From assembly GCF_000875895.1 (NCBI RefSeq), contig NZ_JXCF01000007.1:731488-795487 (forward strand): a DNA stretch of 64,000 bases, written 5' to 3'. Position 1 is the first letter of the stretch, and every line of letters begins with the position of its first letter. Both the position numbers and the translations under genes were made by a program. Below are positions 41,238-51,847 of this stretch, piece by piece. The stretch is from Staphylococcus gallinarum (GTDB lineage: Bacteria; Bacillota; Bacilli; Staphylococcales; Staphylococcaceae). The notes below the pieces were generated by a model. It had not been told where the DNA came from. It searched no databases and saw only the letters and a program-made list of their open reading frames with translations.

Positions 41238-41335
41238 ATTACAATTTCCTTTCTCGAGTAAATTCCCACTTTTCTTTGCAACTTTTTTATTATATCATAT
41301 AATTGGTTAAAGAAAACTATAAAGGTGTGGTTGGG

Positions 41336-41527
41336 ATGCAACAAAAAAAATCTAAAGCAATATTTTGGGTACTCGCTGTCGTAGCGATTGTATTCTTGCT
41401 TTTATTTAGCTTTAGTCTAGCAGCTACAAATGTTCCACTGATGATTTTAACACTTATATTATTCATTGCAACATTTGGTTACGGTTTCACGTTAAAAAAG
41501 AAATATCGTGAAAATGATTGGCTGTAA
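41336..41527 (+). CDS. Small two-helix membrane protein (YlaF-like, DUF5325)
   Basis: 63 residues from the ATG at 41336, with AAAGGTG about 9 bases before it. Two hydrophobic helices (about residues 8-28 and 33-51) and a charged C-terminus. Its place next to typA matches B. subtilis ylaF. Function unknown. Confidence 0.78.
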   Translation: MQQKKSKAIFWVLAVVAIVFLLLFSFSLAATNVPLMILTLILFIATFGYGFTLKKKYRENDWL

Positions 41528-41607
41528 TTCACTTTAAAAATTAACTTGTATGACAAAGATAACCATTCAAACACCTAAGAAAAAACATAAGCTTCAAATT
41601 ATAATTA

Positions 41608-41653
41608 ACAAAGCCCTTAAATGAAACATCAATTTCATTTAAGGGCTTTGTTC
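41608..41653. terminator. Bidirectional terminator between YlaF-like gene and suhB
   Basis: A perfect 20-bp stem AACAAAGCCCTTAAATGAAA with a 6-base loop; GTTCTTTTA follows on the plus strand. Confidence 0.85.
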
Positions 41654-41667
41654 TTTTATAAATACAC

Positions 41668-42489
41668 TCACTTATGACCTGTTAAACGTTGTTGAATCAA
41701 CTCTATAATCTCTTTATTTTGAGGAAAGTGATGATATACAAGTTCTTCGTGAAGTTGAGGATTTGCCATAACAATTGAGTTGGCTCTGAATAAGGATAAT
41801 GGTTGTCCTTGTAAATCAGTACCAACACCTTCTACTTCATTTAATATAATTAAACCACCTGCAAAATCCCAAGGTTGTAACCTAGGTGTTATATATGCTG
41901 CCAACCTTCCTGTTGCAACATGAATAATTTCTAATGCTGCCGAGCCATATGCTCTTGCACTTCTTGCTTCATCAACAATTGGCTTAAATACATCTTCTAA
42001 TTTCGGCTTTGTTAACCAATTGGGATTTATACCGATAATACTTTTCTTTAATGTTGTTGATTCTATAGGTGCAAGCGGCGTTTCATTTTCAAATGCACCT
42101 TCACCTACTTTAGCGTGATACAATACATCATTCATCACGTCAAAGACAAAACCTGCATATGGTTTGCCATCAGAATAAATGCCTATAGATATTGCAAAGT
42201 TCTCCTTTTGATGTACAAAATTCAGGGTACCATCGATTGGATCAACCACCCAGATAATACCTTGTGTATCAGTTAATTCATGTCCATGACCTTCTTCACC
42301 TATCACTTTGTGTTCAGGATATGTCTTTTTTATTGTATCATATATAAATAATTCAGTTGCTTTATCTACATTAGTAACTAAATCATTAGGATTTGATTTC
42401 GTTTCAATTTCTATGTCTTGTTTCATAATTTTTTTAACATTATTGCCCGCTTCTAAAATCAGACCTTTTGCAAATTCATAAACTGTCAT
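41668..42489 (-). CDS. suhB: Inositol monophosphatase family protein
   Basis: 273 residues. Mg-dependent phosphatase fold. Seen: metal ligands in GEEGHG, the signature WVVDPIDGTLNFVHQ and the C-terminal WDFAGGLIILNEVEG. Staphylococci are not known to use inositol widely, so the real substrate may be another sugar phosphate or PAP-like nucleotide. AGGAG ribosome site before the ATG. Monocistronic. Confidence 0.92.
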   Translation of the reverse strand: MTVYEFAKGLILEAGNNVKKIMKQDIEIETKSNPNDLVTNVDKATELFIYDTIKKTYPEHKVIGEEGHGHELTDTQGIIWVVDPIDGTLNFVHQKENFAISIGIYSDGKPYAGFVFDVMNDVLYHAKVGEGAFENETPLAPIESTTLKKSIIGINPNWLTKPKLEDVFKPIVDEARSARAYGSAALEIIHVATGRLAAYITPRLQPWDFAGGLIILNEVEGVGTDLQGQPLSLFRANSIVMANPQLHEELVYHHFPQNKEIIELIQQRLTGHK

Positions 42490-42749
42490 AGTCTCAGCTC
42501 CTTAACACTTCTATTATACATTACTTATTACATAAAAAGGTAACGGACGTATTTTTATCTATTTTCTTCATTATATGTATAAGTCACATTTGTAATTTAC
42601 ATCCAATATCGCTAATAATTTTGTTATACCCTATTTATTATCCCTTCACACGCGTGTTTACATTGTTTAACTTTGAAACAAACCAAATGTATGTTCTTAA
42701 ATAATGTGCTACAATACAACCAAACTATGAAGTTGTACAGGAGGTTAAT

Positions 42750-43361
42750 ATGACAAAATATACTTTTAAACCTAAGGATTTTAAATCATTCCAAGTAGAT
42801 GGTTTAGATGCACGTATGCAAGCACTCGACGAACATGTTCGTCCACAGCTCAATGCACTTGGAGAGTACTTCGCACAATACTTAGAGACAACTACTGGCG
42901 AGCAATTCTATCCTCATGTTGCTAAACACGCACGTCGAAGTGTTAATCCACCAAAAGATACATGGGTTGCCTTTGCTACGAATAACCGAGGCTATAAAAT
43001 GTTACCACATTTTCAAATTGGCTTATTTGAAGACCAATTATTTGTAATGTATGGTGTAATGCACGAAGCTAAAGATAAAGCCCAACGTGTAGAAGTCTTC
43101 GAAGATAAATTTGATACAATTAAACAATTACCTACAGATTATAGCGTAAGTTTAGACCATATGAATCAAACAAAGACATATATTAAAGATATGTCTGACG
43201 ACGAACTACATAAAGCAATTGATCGCGTTAAAAAAGTTAAAAAAGGTGAATTCTTTATTGCTCGTACTTTAACACCACAAGCAGCAGAATTAAAATCTGA
43301 CAAAGCCTTTTTAAGCTATTTAGAAGAAACATTTGAACAACTACTTACTTTCTATAGATAA
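42750..43361 (+). CDS. YktB family protein (DUF1054/UPF0637)
   Basis: 203 residues, cytoplasmic. [23 protein letters not shown] at the start and [27 protein letters not shown] sequence (starting [13 protein letters not shown]) are characteristic of DUF1054. Function unknown; relatives sit next to suhB and yktA-type genes in Bacillus and Staphylococcus. AGGAGG site 7 bases before the ATG. Confidence 0.9.
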   Translation: MTKYTFKPKDFKSFQVDGLDARMQALDEHVRPQLNALGEYFAQYLETTTGEQFYPHVAKHARRSVNPPKDTWVAFATNNRGYKMLPHFQIGLFEDQLFVMYGVMHEAKDKAQRVEVFEDKFDTIKQLPTDYSVSLDHMNQTKTYIKDMSDDELHKAIDRVKKVKKGEFFIARTLTPQAAELKSDKAFLSYLEETFEQLLTFYR

Positions 43362-43395
43362 TTCAAATTATCTCTCTATATAAAAGCCATGAATT

Positions 43396-43433
43396 AAAAA
43401 TGCCGAGCCTCTTCATATGGCCCGGCATTTTTT
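43396..43433. terminator. Bidirectional terminator after yktB
   Basis: AAAAATGCCGAGCC (43396-43409) pairs with GGCCCGGCATTTTT (43419-43432), with one mismatch. Serves the convergent yktB and membrane-protein genes. Confidence 0.85.
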
Positions 43434-43453
43434 ATACTTTGCTGTAACTACTA

Positions 43454-43966
43454 CTAATAAATGTATGGATCGTCATCTTTTTTTCTTTTACGTTGTTGTG
43501 TTTCCTCATCAAAGGTATTATTGTTGCTATTTCTATTATGTTGCTTATCATTATTGTTGAATGTTTCACCATGATTGTTATTTGTGGTCTTGTTGTTTGG
43601 TCTTCTAGCGAATAACATGATACCTGCAATTAACCATAAAATTAATGCAATCAAGTTACTTGAAAAAATAGCTGTCAATGCTGCTACAATTAATAAACAT
43701 GCAGCTAAAACTCTATTTTTCTTAATTAAAAATGTACCAATTACACCTAATAGCAATGAAACTAACAAATAAATTGTCAATAAAGTCAATGAGGCTTTGA
43801 ACGTACCTAATGACATCTCTAATCCTTGTTGTTGATTCATTTGATTAAAGATTTCTTTAAAATCAGGTACATTAATCATGAACAAACATAGTACGATAAA
43901 CAATAAATATACAATACTTAAAGCATTGGCAATCCAAGATAGTATCTTTTCTGCTTTTCTATTCAT
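43454..43966 (-). CDS. Small membrane protein with Asn-rich tail
   Basis: 170 residues. Four hydrophobic segments (about residues 8-32, 58-80, 85-103 and 104-121) end in LIAGIMLFARR, followed by a hydrophilic tail rich in Asn and charged residues (122-170). The topology and the LFAR end resemble the AuxB-like protein encoded 2 kb away, suggesting distant paralogy (DUF4064-type). GAGGAGG site before the ATG. Function unknown. Confidence 0.75.
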   Translation of the reverse strand: MNRKAEKILSWIANALSIVYLLFIVLCLFMINVPDFKEIFNQMNQQQGLEMSLGTFKASLTLLTIYLLVSLLLGVIGTFLIKKNRVLAACLLIVAALTAIFSSNLIALILWLIAGIMLFARRPNNKTTNNNHGETFNNNDKQHNRNSNNNTFDEETQQRKRKKDDDPYIY

Positions 43967-44084
43967 CTTACTCCTCCTCTCAATGCTTTTCTTCTATCAT
44001 AGCAAATTTTCATAAGTTTAAACATTCAAGTCAACTATTAATTTTAAGCGTTCAATATAGTACAATTCAAACAATTTCCAAATA

Positions 44085-44102
44085 TTTTAGGTTGACCTAA
44101 TA
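44085..44102. promoter_or_regulatory. MntR-type operator upstream of mntH
   Basis: TTTTAGGTTGACCTAATA contains the palindrome TTAGGT-TG-ACCTAA, the form bound by staphylococcal DtxR-family regulators (MntR/SirR). A related half-site GGGTTAA follows at 44110-44116. It lies about 55 bases before the mntH ATG, so Mn-dependent repression is inferred. Confidence 0.7.
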
Positions 44103-44156
44103 TTTTTTTTGGGTTAATCTGATGATTATTAAGTTTTATATTGGAGGTGAGGCAAT

Positions 44157-45497
44157 ATGTCTCAACAAAATGATACACAACAAAAAAGTATGGACGAAAT
44201 AAACAATACAGTTACTGTTGTTTCAGACGGTAAGTTCAGTCAAAAGCTATTGTCATATTTAGGACCGGGACTATTAGTTGCTGTTGGCTATATGGATCCT
44301 GGGAATTGGATTACATCTATGCAAGGTGGCGCACAATTCGGATACATTTTGCTATTCGTGATTTTACTTTCAAGTTTATCAGCTATGTTATTACAAAGTA
44401 TGACTGTGAGATTAGGAATAGCAACAGGTATGGATTTAGCCCAAGCTACAAAGCACTACCTCAATAAACCCATGTCCTTTATATTTTGGATAATAGCAGA
44501 ACTCGCTATTATTGCGACGGATATTGCAGAAGTTATTGGAAGTGCAATTGCACTCGACTTACTGTTTGATATTCCTTTACTTGTAGGTGCTTTAATCACT
44601 GTGTTAGATGTCTTTTTACTGTTATTTATTATGCGTTTTGGATTTAGAAAAATTGAAGCGATTGTCGGTACATTAATTTTTACTGTACTGGTTATTTTTA
44701 TATTTGAAGTCTTTATTGCTTCGCCAGATGTTACGAGTATGTTAAATGGATTTGTTCCTCATAGTAAAATTATAACTGATAATAGTGCCTTATTTATTGC
44801 ATTAGGTATCATCGGCGCAACAATTATGCCCCATAATCTATATCTACATTCATCTATCGTACAAACTAGAATGTATGATAGACATGATATGAAATCAAAA
44901 GCGCAAGCTATCAAATATGCTATTTTGGATTCCAATATACAATTATCGATTGCATTTGTAATAAATTGTCTATTACTTATCTTAGGGGCGGCACTTTTCT
45001 ATGGTGTGAATACTGAAAAACTGGGTGGCTTTTATGATTTATACACTGCATTACACCATCAACCAATTTTAGGCGCATCTCTTGGAGCAATAATGAGTAC
45101 TTTATTTGCTGTTGCCTTGTTAGCTTCTGGTCAAAATTCTACAATAACTGGTACTATGGCTGGACAAATAGTCATGGAAGGTTTTATTAATTTAAAAATA
45201 CCAAATTGGTTGAGACGTTTAATCACTAGATTACTAGCAATACTTCCTATTATTTTCTGTTTAATCATTTTCAATAGCAATGAAGCAAAAATGGAACAAT
45301 TGCTCGTCTTTTCTCAAGTATTTTTAAGTATAGCCTTACCATTTTCACTGATACCATTACAACTTGCAACAAACAATTATGGATTAATGGGTCAATTTAA
45401 AAATAAAACTTGGATCAATGTAATCTCATGGATACTTATAACAATATTAAGTATTTTAAATATTTATCTTATTGTTCAAACTTTCCAAGAATTATAA
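44157..45497 (+). CDS. mntH: Nramp-family Mn(II)/H+ symporter
   Basis: 446 residues, eleven predicted membrane helices. Seen: the helix 1 metal motif YMDPGNW and the helix 6 motif [11 protein letters not shown], both required for Mn or Fe transport in Nramp proteins. GGAGGTGAGG site before the ATG. The only import gene in its unit, with a putative MntR palindrome upstream and its own terminator. Confidence 0.96.
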   Translation: MSQQNDTQQKSMDEINNTVTVVSDGKFSQKLLSYLGPGLLVAVGYMDPGNWITSMQGGAQFGYILLFVILLSSLSAMLLQSMTVRLGIATGMDLAQATKHYLNKPMSFIFWIIAELAIIATDIAEVIGSAIALDLLFDIPLLVGALITVLDVFLLLFIMRFGFRKIEAIVGTLIFTVLVIFIFEVFIASPDVTSMLNGFVPHSKIITDNSALFIALGIIGATIMPHNLYLHSSIVQTRMYDRHDMKSKAQAIKYAILDSNIQLSIAFVINCLLLILGAALFYGVNTEKLGGFYDLYTALHHQPILGASLGAIMSTLFAVALLASGQNSTITGTMAGQIVMEGFINLKIPNWLRRLITRLLAILPIIFCLIIFNSNEAKMEQLLVFSQVFLSIALPFSLIPLQLATNNYGLMGQFKNKTWINVISWILITILSILNIYLIVQTFQEL

Positions 45498-45522
45498 CTA
45501 ACACTTAGATTATATATACTAG

Positions 45523-45564
45523 AAATCCCCCAAAAATTCCAATGAATATTTGGAGGGATTTTTT
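45523..45564 (+). terminator. Terminator after mntH
   Basis: AAATCCCCCAAA pairs with TTTGGAGGGATTT (one bulge), followed by a T-run. About 25 bases past the mntH stop. Confidence 0.82.
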
Positions 45565-45675
45565 ATATCAATGTTTGTTAGCGTTATGAAACTTAAACAT
45601 AAGACTTGTAACGCATCTATTTTAATATATACAATATTAAGGCACACGCATAGCGTATGCTTTATTCCATAATAA

Positions 45676-45715
45676 AAAGGCAATTTCTATATTATATTAA
45701 TAGAAATTGCCTTTC
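45676..45715. terminator. Terminator after the AuxB-like gene, same stem as at 24682
   Basis: AAAAAGGCAATTTCTAT pairs with ATAGAAATTGCCTTT; T-rich on both sides. It shares its stem sequence with the hairpin at 24682-24729 although the loop differs. Confidence 0.8.
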
Positions 45716-45757
45716 TCCATAGTTCAGAAATTTAAATACTTACTGAAACATTTTTAG

Positions 45758-46951
45758 TTATTTTTCCTTATCTTGCGATTGAGAACCATCTTCTACTGAA
45801 CGTTCAGCCTTTTGTTGTTTCTCATCATGTGACGTCATTTTTTTACGTTCTTCAAAATTCATTCGACGTTGGTTGGCTGCACTTGGCATTTGTTTACGTC
45901 GTTCTTTTTCACGTTGTTTTCGTTCTTTCTTTTCTTGCTTTATGCGTGCTTTTTCTTCTGCACGTTCTTGTTTTTCTCTTTCTTTACGTTGTGCTTCTTC
46001 GTATTTCAAGCGTTGTTGTTCTTCATATTCAGCTTGTCTGCGTTGAGCCTCTTCAGCCTCACGTTGTTGTCTTTCTCTTTCCAATGCTTCTTGTTGTTCA
46101 CGCGTCATTTCATCTTCTTCTTTATGCGCAGTATTATCATTTACAGCATTGCCCTCTTCATCATAAACGCTACTGACATCACCAAAATCGTCTTGTTGTT
46201 TTTTATTTTTATAATTATACTTGGCTTGTCTAGATAACACTGCTGGCTCTTCTTCTGAATCGCCATTTGAAGCATTTACCTTTTGTGCCACATCAGAAGA
46301 GTATCCACCACGACGTAGTTGATTATCTGCTGAACCTTGTTGCTCTTGAGTAGTTCCTGTGTTAGATTGCGGTTCCTCTCTTACAGGTTCTACCGGCTCA
46401 CTATAATGACCTTCATTTTTTTGACGTTCAGGACGTTCGTAACGCTCATATGCATCATATGGTTCATCTGCATAATAACCAGGTACAGTTTCAACTTTAT
46501 CCTTTCTCGCAAACATCATGATTGCTGTGATAAAGAATAGAATCGGTATAATGAGTGGTACAAATAGTAATACTAAAGGTAACGTTATTACAGACGCAAC
46601 TAAAAATAAAATTCCAGATAATATTCTAATATTCATAGAAATTAAGGCCAAAAATGACACTAATAAACAAATAATGAAATAAACAATTACTGCCCAAATA
46701 CCATTTTGTAGCCATATTACAAATTGAGTTGTATTTAGACTATTATTCGCGAGTATTTGTTGAATAAAATCATTGCCATTTAAAGATGTCTCTAACCTTT
46801 GAATCGATGTATCACTGCTAAATGAAACTAGTGCGATAAACATCGTAATGATGGTTAATAATAGTAAAAATATCCAACTTAACCATCCCAATACTTTTTC
46901 AGCTATACGACTCACAGGTCGCCTAACTTGAGTATATTGATCTCCTGACAT
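45758..46951 (-). CDS. AuxB-like membrane protein with coiled-coil tail
   Basis: 397 residues from the ATG at 46951, with AAGGAG 10 bases before it. Four hydrophobic segments occupy about residues 14-40, 70-95, 98-115 and 117-140, followed by a long cytoplasmic tail: Tyr/Glu-rich (about 145-190), Gln/Asn-rich, then a strongly charged Glu/Arg/Gln/Lys coiled coil (about 275-370). Size, topology and place between potD and mntH match S. aureus AuxB, an auxiliary factor tied to lipoteichoic acid stability and beta-lactam resistance. The name is from memory of context, so treat it as likely rather than certain. Confidence 0.72.
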   Translation of the reverse strand: MSGDQYTQVRRPVSRIAEKVLGWLSWIFLLLLTIITMFIALVSFSSDTSIQRLETSLNGNDFIQQILANNSLNTTQFVIWLQNGIWAVIVYFIICLLVSFLALISMNIRILSGILFLVASVITLPLVLLFVPLIIPILFFITAIMMFARKDKVETVPGYYADEPYDAYERYERPERQKNEGHYSEPVEPVREEPQSNTGTTQEQQGSADNQLRRGGYSSDVAQKVNASNGDSEEEPAVLSRQAKYNYKNKKQQDDFGDVSSVYDEEGNAVNDNTAHKEEDEMTREQQEALERERQQREAEEAQRRQAEYEEQQRLKYEEAQRKEREKQERAEEKARIKQEKKERKQREKERRKQMPSAANQRRMNFEERKKMTSHDEKQQKAERSVEDGSQSQDKEK

Positions 46952-47024
46952 GTAATCACAACTCCTTATAATGCTTGTCAAATAATTATATCTAATTAAT
47001 CCTAAAATAACTACTATCTACAAT

Positions 47025-48098
47025 CTATTTTAAGGACATTTTAAAATTTAAAAATCTTTCATTGTATTCACTTAATGCTTCTTTTCCTAAATCTTTATAA
47101 ACTTCCAATTTAGACTGTGTTTGTTGAGAAGGATAGAAACGGTTATCATGCTTGATTTCAGCTGGTAACGAAGCTCTCGCTGCTTTATTCGGCGTTGCAT
47201 ATCCAACCCATTCTGTATTTTGTTTGTTATTACGTTCATCCAATAAAAAATTCATGAATTTATATGCCCCTGCTTTGTTTTGAGCAGTTTTAGGAATAAC
47301 CATATTATCGAACCATAAATTTGATCCTTCTTTTGGTACGACGTAATCAAAATCATCATTTTCTTGTACAATTGGTGCTGCCACACCACTCCATACAACA
47401 GCAATATTAGCTTCGTGCTGTTCTAGCATCATCGTAACTTCATCACCTACCACACCTTTAACATTAGGACCGAGTTTCGTCAAATTGCTTTCCGCTTCTC
47501 TTAGATGTGTGTTATTCGTGTCATTTAAACTATATCCTAATTTGTTGAGTGATAATCCTATAATTTCTCTAGCTCCATCAACAAGTAATATATCATTCTT
47601 ATATTGTTTGTTATATAAGCTTTGCCAAGAGTCGAATGATGCATTCGGGTAAGCTTTCTTATTATATAAAATACCTACCGTACCAAAAAAGTATGGCATT
47701 GAATATTTATTGCCTCTATCATATGGCATATTCATATAATCAGAATCTAAATTTTTAATATTAGGTATCTTTTTATGATTTAAAGGTAATAAAAGATGCT
47801 CACTTTTCATCTTTTCTACCGTGTAATCACTCGGAAAGGCCACATCATAATGTGTACCACCGTTACGGATTTTAGCTTCCATAGCTTCATTCGAATCAAA
47901 TGTCTCATATACTACTTCAATGCCGGTTTCTTTTTGAAACTTTTTGATTAAACTTGGGTCAATATATTCTCCCCAATTATAAACATAAATTTTCTCACCG
48001 CTCTTAGTATGTTCTTTAGCAGTATACTTATGACTGATAAATAAACAAATCAAACCAATCAAGATAGAAACAAGTATTAGTTGTAAAAATCGTTTCAT
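47025..48098 (-). CDS. potD: Spermidine/putrescine ABC transporter, substrate-binding protein
   Basis: 357 residues. N-terminal membrane helix (about residues 3-22) without a clear lipobox, so it may stay anchored. The rest is a type 2 periplasmic-binding fold with IYVYNWGEYIDPSLIKKFQKETG at its start, typical of PotD/PotF, and MPYFFGTVGILYNK in the middle. It overlaps potC by 4 bases (ATGA) and is the last gene of the pot operon. Confidence 0.93.
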   Translation of the reverse strand: MKRFLQLILVSILIGLICLFISHKYTAKEHTKSGEKIYVYNWGEYIDPSLIKKFQKETGIEVVYETFDSNEAMEAKIRNGGTHYDVAFPSDYTVEKMKSEHLLLPLNHKKIPNIKNLDSDYMNMPYDRGNKYSMPYFFGTVGILYNKKAYPNASFDSWQSLYNKQYKNDILLVDGAREIIGLSLNKLGYSLNDTNNTHLREAESNLTKLGPNVKGVVGDEVTMMLEQHEANIAVVWSGVAAPIVQENDDFDYVVPKEGSNLWFDNMVIPKTAQNKAGAYKFMNFLLDERNNKQNTEWVGYATPNKAARASLPAEIKHDNRFYPSQQTQSKLEVYKDLGKEALSEYNERFLNFKMSLK

Positions 48099-48907
48099 CG
48101 TTCAATACCTCGCTTCATTTGACCTCTATGTTTGATGAGATTCTGTATTAAGTAATAGCCTAAGACACCTAACAAAATAACCACAAATAGAATCGTAGAT
48201 ATTGCATTAATTTCCATACTAATACCTTTACGCGCCATAGCATAAACCTCAACAGATAAGACGCTGAAACCATTACCAGTAACAAAGAAACTGACAGTAA
48301 AATCATCCAATGAATAAGTTAGTGCCATAAAGAATCCTCCAATAATTGCTGGGAATAATTGTGGCAACATGACTTTATTCATAATTTGAAATTCACTTGC
48401 TCCTAAATCTCTTGCAGCATCTAGAGTATGATGATTCATTTCATATAATTTAGGTAATACGATAATAACCACAATTGGGATACAAAAGGCAATATGTGAG
48501 ATTAAGACCGTTGTAAATCCTAACCCTAATCCTGTGAAATGTCCAATTGCTGTAAACATGATTAAAAATGAAGCACCAATCACTACATCAGAAGAAACCA
48601 TTAATACATTATTCAAAGTAAGTAATGATACACGTATTTTCTTATTTTTTAAATGATACAGTGCAATTGCACCCATCGTACCGATAACAGTAGCAATTGA
48701 AGCTGCTAACAAAGCAACTGCAATTGTATTAAAAATGACTGCCATCAACCGATCATCTTGAAATAAATCACGATAATGATCCAGCGTGAAACCTTCAAAG
48801 TGTATCATATTACCTGCAGCATTAAATGAATAAACCATCAAAAATAGTATCGGAATATATAACAACGCAGTTAACATAAAGATATATAATTTACCATACC
48901 ATTTCAT
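48095..48907 (-). CDS. potC: Spermidine/putrescine ABC transporter permease PotC
   Basis: 270 residues, six membrane helices, with the EAA loop DAARDLGASEFQIMNKVMLPQL that contacts PotA. The ATG at 48907 has AGGGTGA 5 bases before it. A GTG at 48916 overlapping the potB stop is an alternative that would add three residues. Translationally linked to potB and potD. Confidence 0.92.
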   Translation of the reverse strand: MKWYGKLYIFMLTALLYIPILFLMVYSFNAAGNMIHFEGFTLDHYRDLFQDDRLMAVIFNTIAVALLAASIATVIGTMGAIALYHLKNKKIRVSLLTLNNVLMVSSDVVIGASFLIMFTAIGHFTGLGLGFTTVLISHIAFCIPIVVIIVLPKLYEMNHHTLDAARDLGASEFQIMNKVMLPQLFPAIIGGFFMALTYSLDDFTVSFFVTGNGFSVLSVEVYAMARKGISMEINAISTILFVVILLGVLGYYLIQNLIKHRGQMKRGIER

Positions 48908-48912
48908 GTGAT

Positions 48913-49716
48913 TCACCCTTTTCCATTCGTAGATTTAGTATTTGTAATGATAAGTACAATAGCCATAAAGACAATTAGACATAATGCTATTGTAGAGCCC
49001 AGTCCATAGTTTTGAATCACTAAGAATTGTTCTTCTATCGCCGTACCTATATTAATCACTTTATTACCTGCAATCAGTCTAGTAATCATAAACAATGATA
49101 ATGCCGGAATAAATGTAACTTGTATTCCTGTAAGTACACCTTGTTTTGTTAATGGAATAATGACCTTTCTCAATGTGGTAAATGCATTTGCTCCCAGGTC
49201 TGTAGATGCTTGTAGTACGTTATTAGGAATATCTTTCATACTGTTGAAAATTGGTAAAATCATGAATGGAATATAAATATAACTAGCAACAATTAAAAAA
49301 GCAGGTGTCGTAAATAACAAATCAGCTTTTGGTAAATGTAGCATAGTCAACACTTGATTGATAATACCATCATGACTGAATATACCAATAAATGCATAGG
49401 TCTTTAGCAGTAAATTAATCCACGTTGGTATAATAAGAATTATTAACCATAAACTTTGGTGTTTCGAAGCACGAATAAAATATGCCGCAGGATAACTGAT
49501 TAGTAATGTGATTATCGTAATTGCTAGAGCATATAAAATAGAATCCCATATCATTTTAAAGTAAGTTGCTGAAAATATTTTTTTATAATTTTCAAAGCTA
49601 AAATGACCTTGTAAATCAAAAAATGAAAAATAAATCAACAGCAATACTGGCACAATAATAAACAGTATCATCCATAAAATATATGGTACAAATAAAAATT
49701 TATTAATTTGCTTCAT
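48913..49716 (-). CDS. potB: Spermidine/putrescine ABC transporter permease PotB
   Basis: 267 residues, six membrane helices, EAA loop [22 protein letters not shown]. The start at 49716 lies inside the end of potA (14-base overlap), with GAGGAG 7 bases before it. The frame is open upstream to 49803 only because it overlaps potA. Partner of PotC. Confidence 0.92.
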   Translation of the reverse strand: MKQINKFLFVPYILWMILFIIVPVLLLIYFSFFDLQGHFSFENYKKIFSATYFKMIWDSILYALAITIITLLISYPAAYFIRASKHQSLWLIILIIPTWINLLLKTYAFIGIFSHDGIINQVLTMLHLPKADLLFTTPAFLIVASYIYIPFMILPIFNSMKDIPNNVLQASTDLGANAFTTLRKVIIPLTKQGVLTGIQVTFIPALSLFMITRLIAGNKVINIGTAIEEQFLVIQNYGLGSTIALCLIVFMAIVLIITNTKSTNGKG

Positions 49717-50803
49717 TTTCATGCTCCTCATAACTCTCAATACGCTTATCAAATTCCTCTTCTGTTTCACCAGGCACCATAATATGTATTGCTTCTGGAT
49801 CAAAATATAGTCCTACTTTACTTCCAATTTCAGCCTTTTTAGTGGAATGTATCATCCATTCATAACCTTTACGATCAATACAGTTTATTTCATAATGGAC
49901 GCCTCTAAATAACATTGTATCTACCGTGACTTCAAACAAACCTTGTTCTGCTGCTATAAGTGAAATATCTTCAGGTCTAATAACAACTTCAACATGAGTC
50001 CCTTCTTCAATTCCCATATCAACACAATCAAAGTCTTGACCGTAAATATTAACAACATAGTCTTTGACCATTTGTCCTTGTACAATATTTGACTCACCAA
50101 TAAAATCTGCAACAAATCGATTTACAGGCTCATCATAAATATCAGTTGGCGTACCAAATTGTTGTATCTTACCATCTTTCATAACAAAGATATAATCGCT
50201 TAACGCTAAAGCTTCTTCTTGGTCGTGCGTTACAAAAATAAACGTAATACCTAATCTGGACTGTATTTCACGTAATTCATACTGCATCTCTGTTCTCAAT
50301 TTCAAATCTAGTGCCGATAACGATTCGTCCAAAAGTAAAATTTCTGGTTCATTAACAATTGCACGTGCAATAGCTACACGCTGCTTTTGTCCACCACTCA
50401 TCTCATCAATTGAGCGAGTCTCATAACCAGATAATTTCACTAATGCTAAGGCTTCTTTAACCTTTTGCTTTATTGTTCGTTTATTTAATTTCTTTAATTT
50501 TAATCCAAATGCGATATTATCATACACATTTAAATGCGGAAACAAAGCATAGTCCTGGAATACTGTATTTACTTTTCTTTTATTTGCTGGTAAATCATTT
50601 ATCACTTGGTCTTTGTAAACAATTTCACCATGATCTGTTTGTTCAAATCCAGCAACCAACTTTAAGATTGTTGTTTTTCCACATCCAGAAGGTCCTAATA
50701 ATGTGTAAAAATGACCCGATTCGATATCTAAATCTATGTTGTCTAAAACAGTTGACCCATCAAACGATTTGCTAACTGATTTAAATGATAATATTGGTTT
50801 CAT
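49703..50803 (-). CDS. potA: Spermidine/putrescine ABC transporter ATP-binding protein
   Basis: 366 residues from the ATG at 50803, with AGGAGG before it. Seen: Walker [11 protein letters not shown]-loop [10 protein letters not shown], signature [15 protein letters not shown], Walker [13 protein letters not shown] and H-loop VTHDQEEAL, then a C-terminal TOBE domain (about residues 240-340). Drives the PotBC permease. Starts 13 bases after the regulator gene. Confidence 0.96.
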   Translation of the reverse strand: MKPILSFKSVSKSFDGSTVLDNIDLDIESGHFYTLLGPSGCGKTTILKLVAGFEQTDHGEIVYKDQVINDLPANKRKVNTVFQDYALFPHLNVYDNIAFGLKLKKLNKRTIKQKVKEALALVKLSGYETRSIDEMSGGQKQRVAIARAIVNEPEILLLDESLSALDLKLRTEMQYELREIQSRLGITFIFVTHDQEEALALSDYIFVMKDGKIQQFGTPTDIYDEPVNRFVADFIGESNIVQGQMVKDYVVNIYGQDFDCVDMGIEEGTHVEVVIRPEDISLIAAEQGLFEVTVDTMLFRGVHYEINCIDRKGYEWMIHSTKKAEIGSKVGLYFDPEAIHIMVPGETEEEFDKRIESYEEHENEAN

Positions 50804-50816
50804 AATTTTTATCCTC

Positions 50817-51356
50817 CTATAAATAAGATGCAGTAGCAACTACCATAACTCGAGCTTGTGATGTCGATGGATTAAATAGTTTATGTATTTGATTTGCCTT
50901 GAAATATAAAGCATCTCCTTGACTCGCATGATACGCTTTATCACCAAGCATCAATGAAATTTCACCTTCTAGACAATAAATAAAAGTATCTGACGGGGAT
51001 GGCTTAAAGTTTTTATAAGCACTTTTACCTTTCAATGTTAACAATAATGGCTCCATTTCAAACTCATTTGATCTTGTTACAGGCCATGTTAATAAGTAAC
51101 CTTTATCATATTCATCATAAGTTTTTTGCTCAGCTTGCTTATATAGCACTTTTTCTTCCACTTTAGTTTGAAAAAAATCTCCCGGATTAGTTCCTAATAC
51201 CTCAAGCACATTTAGAAATGTTTCCATACTAGGTGAAGCATGACCACTTTCAATTTGAGATATATAGCCCTTAGACAAATCCGTGCGTTCTGCCAATTCT
51301 TCTTGTGTTAAATTTTTAATACGTCTTAAATCTTTTAATTTTTTACCTATTTCCAT
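50817..51356 (-). CDS. XRE-cupin transcriptional regulator of the pot operon
   Basis: 179 residues. N-terminal helix-turn-helix (about residues 6-60: [32 protein letters not shown]) and a C-terminal cupin sensor domain (about 108-178: [34 protein letters not shown]). Such PuuR-type proteins often respond to polyamines or other small ligands. As first gene of regulator-potABCD it probably autoregulates the operon. Confidence 0.9.
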   Translation of the reverse strand: MEIGKKLKDLRRIKNLTQEELAERTDLSKGYISQIESGHASPSMETFLNVLEVLGTNPGDFFQTKVEEKVLYKQAEQKTYDEYDKGYLLTWPVTRSNEFEMEPLLLTLKGKSAYKNFKPSPSDTFIYCLEGEISLMLGDKAYHASQGDALYFKANQIHKLFNPSTSQARVMVVATASYL

Positions 51357-51507
51357 AGCGTCACCTATTTTTCAATCTTTCTCATTGCACTCTGAATTTC
51401 CAACTTTTTAAAATAGAAATTAAAAAATGCTATATTCTGTTTACTATTATCAAACATTTTGTTTAATGCTTAATAAAAATATCAGAATATAGCCATCATG
51501 ACAATAG

Positions 51508-51786
51508 TTATTTATCATTTACACTAAAATATTTTTGTTCTGGTGAACTTTGCACTGCTTTCACTGCTTTATAGCTATTATAGCCACTATTTTTTTCGAA
51601 TTCTTTGAATATTTGTTTTTCTTCAGCTTTACCTGGCACAACATTTTTAAATTTCTTATATTTATCTATGAGCTGAGTTCCTTCAACTTTTGTTTCGTAA
51701 TATGCTTCAATTGCGTTAAAAAAAGAAACGACATCCATCATTTCATCATTAGACCAATCTAAATCTATAGGATATTGATATTCCAT
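51508..51786 (-). CDS. YktA family protein (UPF0223)
   Basis: 92 residues, helical, cytoplasmic. [27 protein letters not shown] at the N-terminus is characteristic of UPF0223. Function unknown. Lies between the pot and pdh operons on the same strand, with GGAGG before the ATG. A 150-base gap separates it from the pot regulator. Confidence 0.9.
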   Translation of the reverse strand: MEYQYPIDLDWSNDEMMDVVSFFNAIEAYYETKVEGTQLIDKYKKFKNVVPGKAEEKQIFKEFEKNSGYNSYKAVKAVQSSPEQKYFSVNDK

Positions 51787-51847
51787 ACTATTAATCCTCC
51801 ATTCAACCTGACAATATATACTTATTAACCTAAATATATTTTTAAAT

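Noticed and set aside
45600..45660. Short palindrome GCATAGCGTATGC as an operator
   Set aside because: Imperfect, short and far from any start codon; it lies between two terminators.
45829..46237. Two long plus-strand ORFs rich in Phe and Leu opposite the AuxB-like gene
   Set aside because: They are antisense reflections of the charged, low-complexity coiled coil of the real gene.
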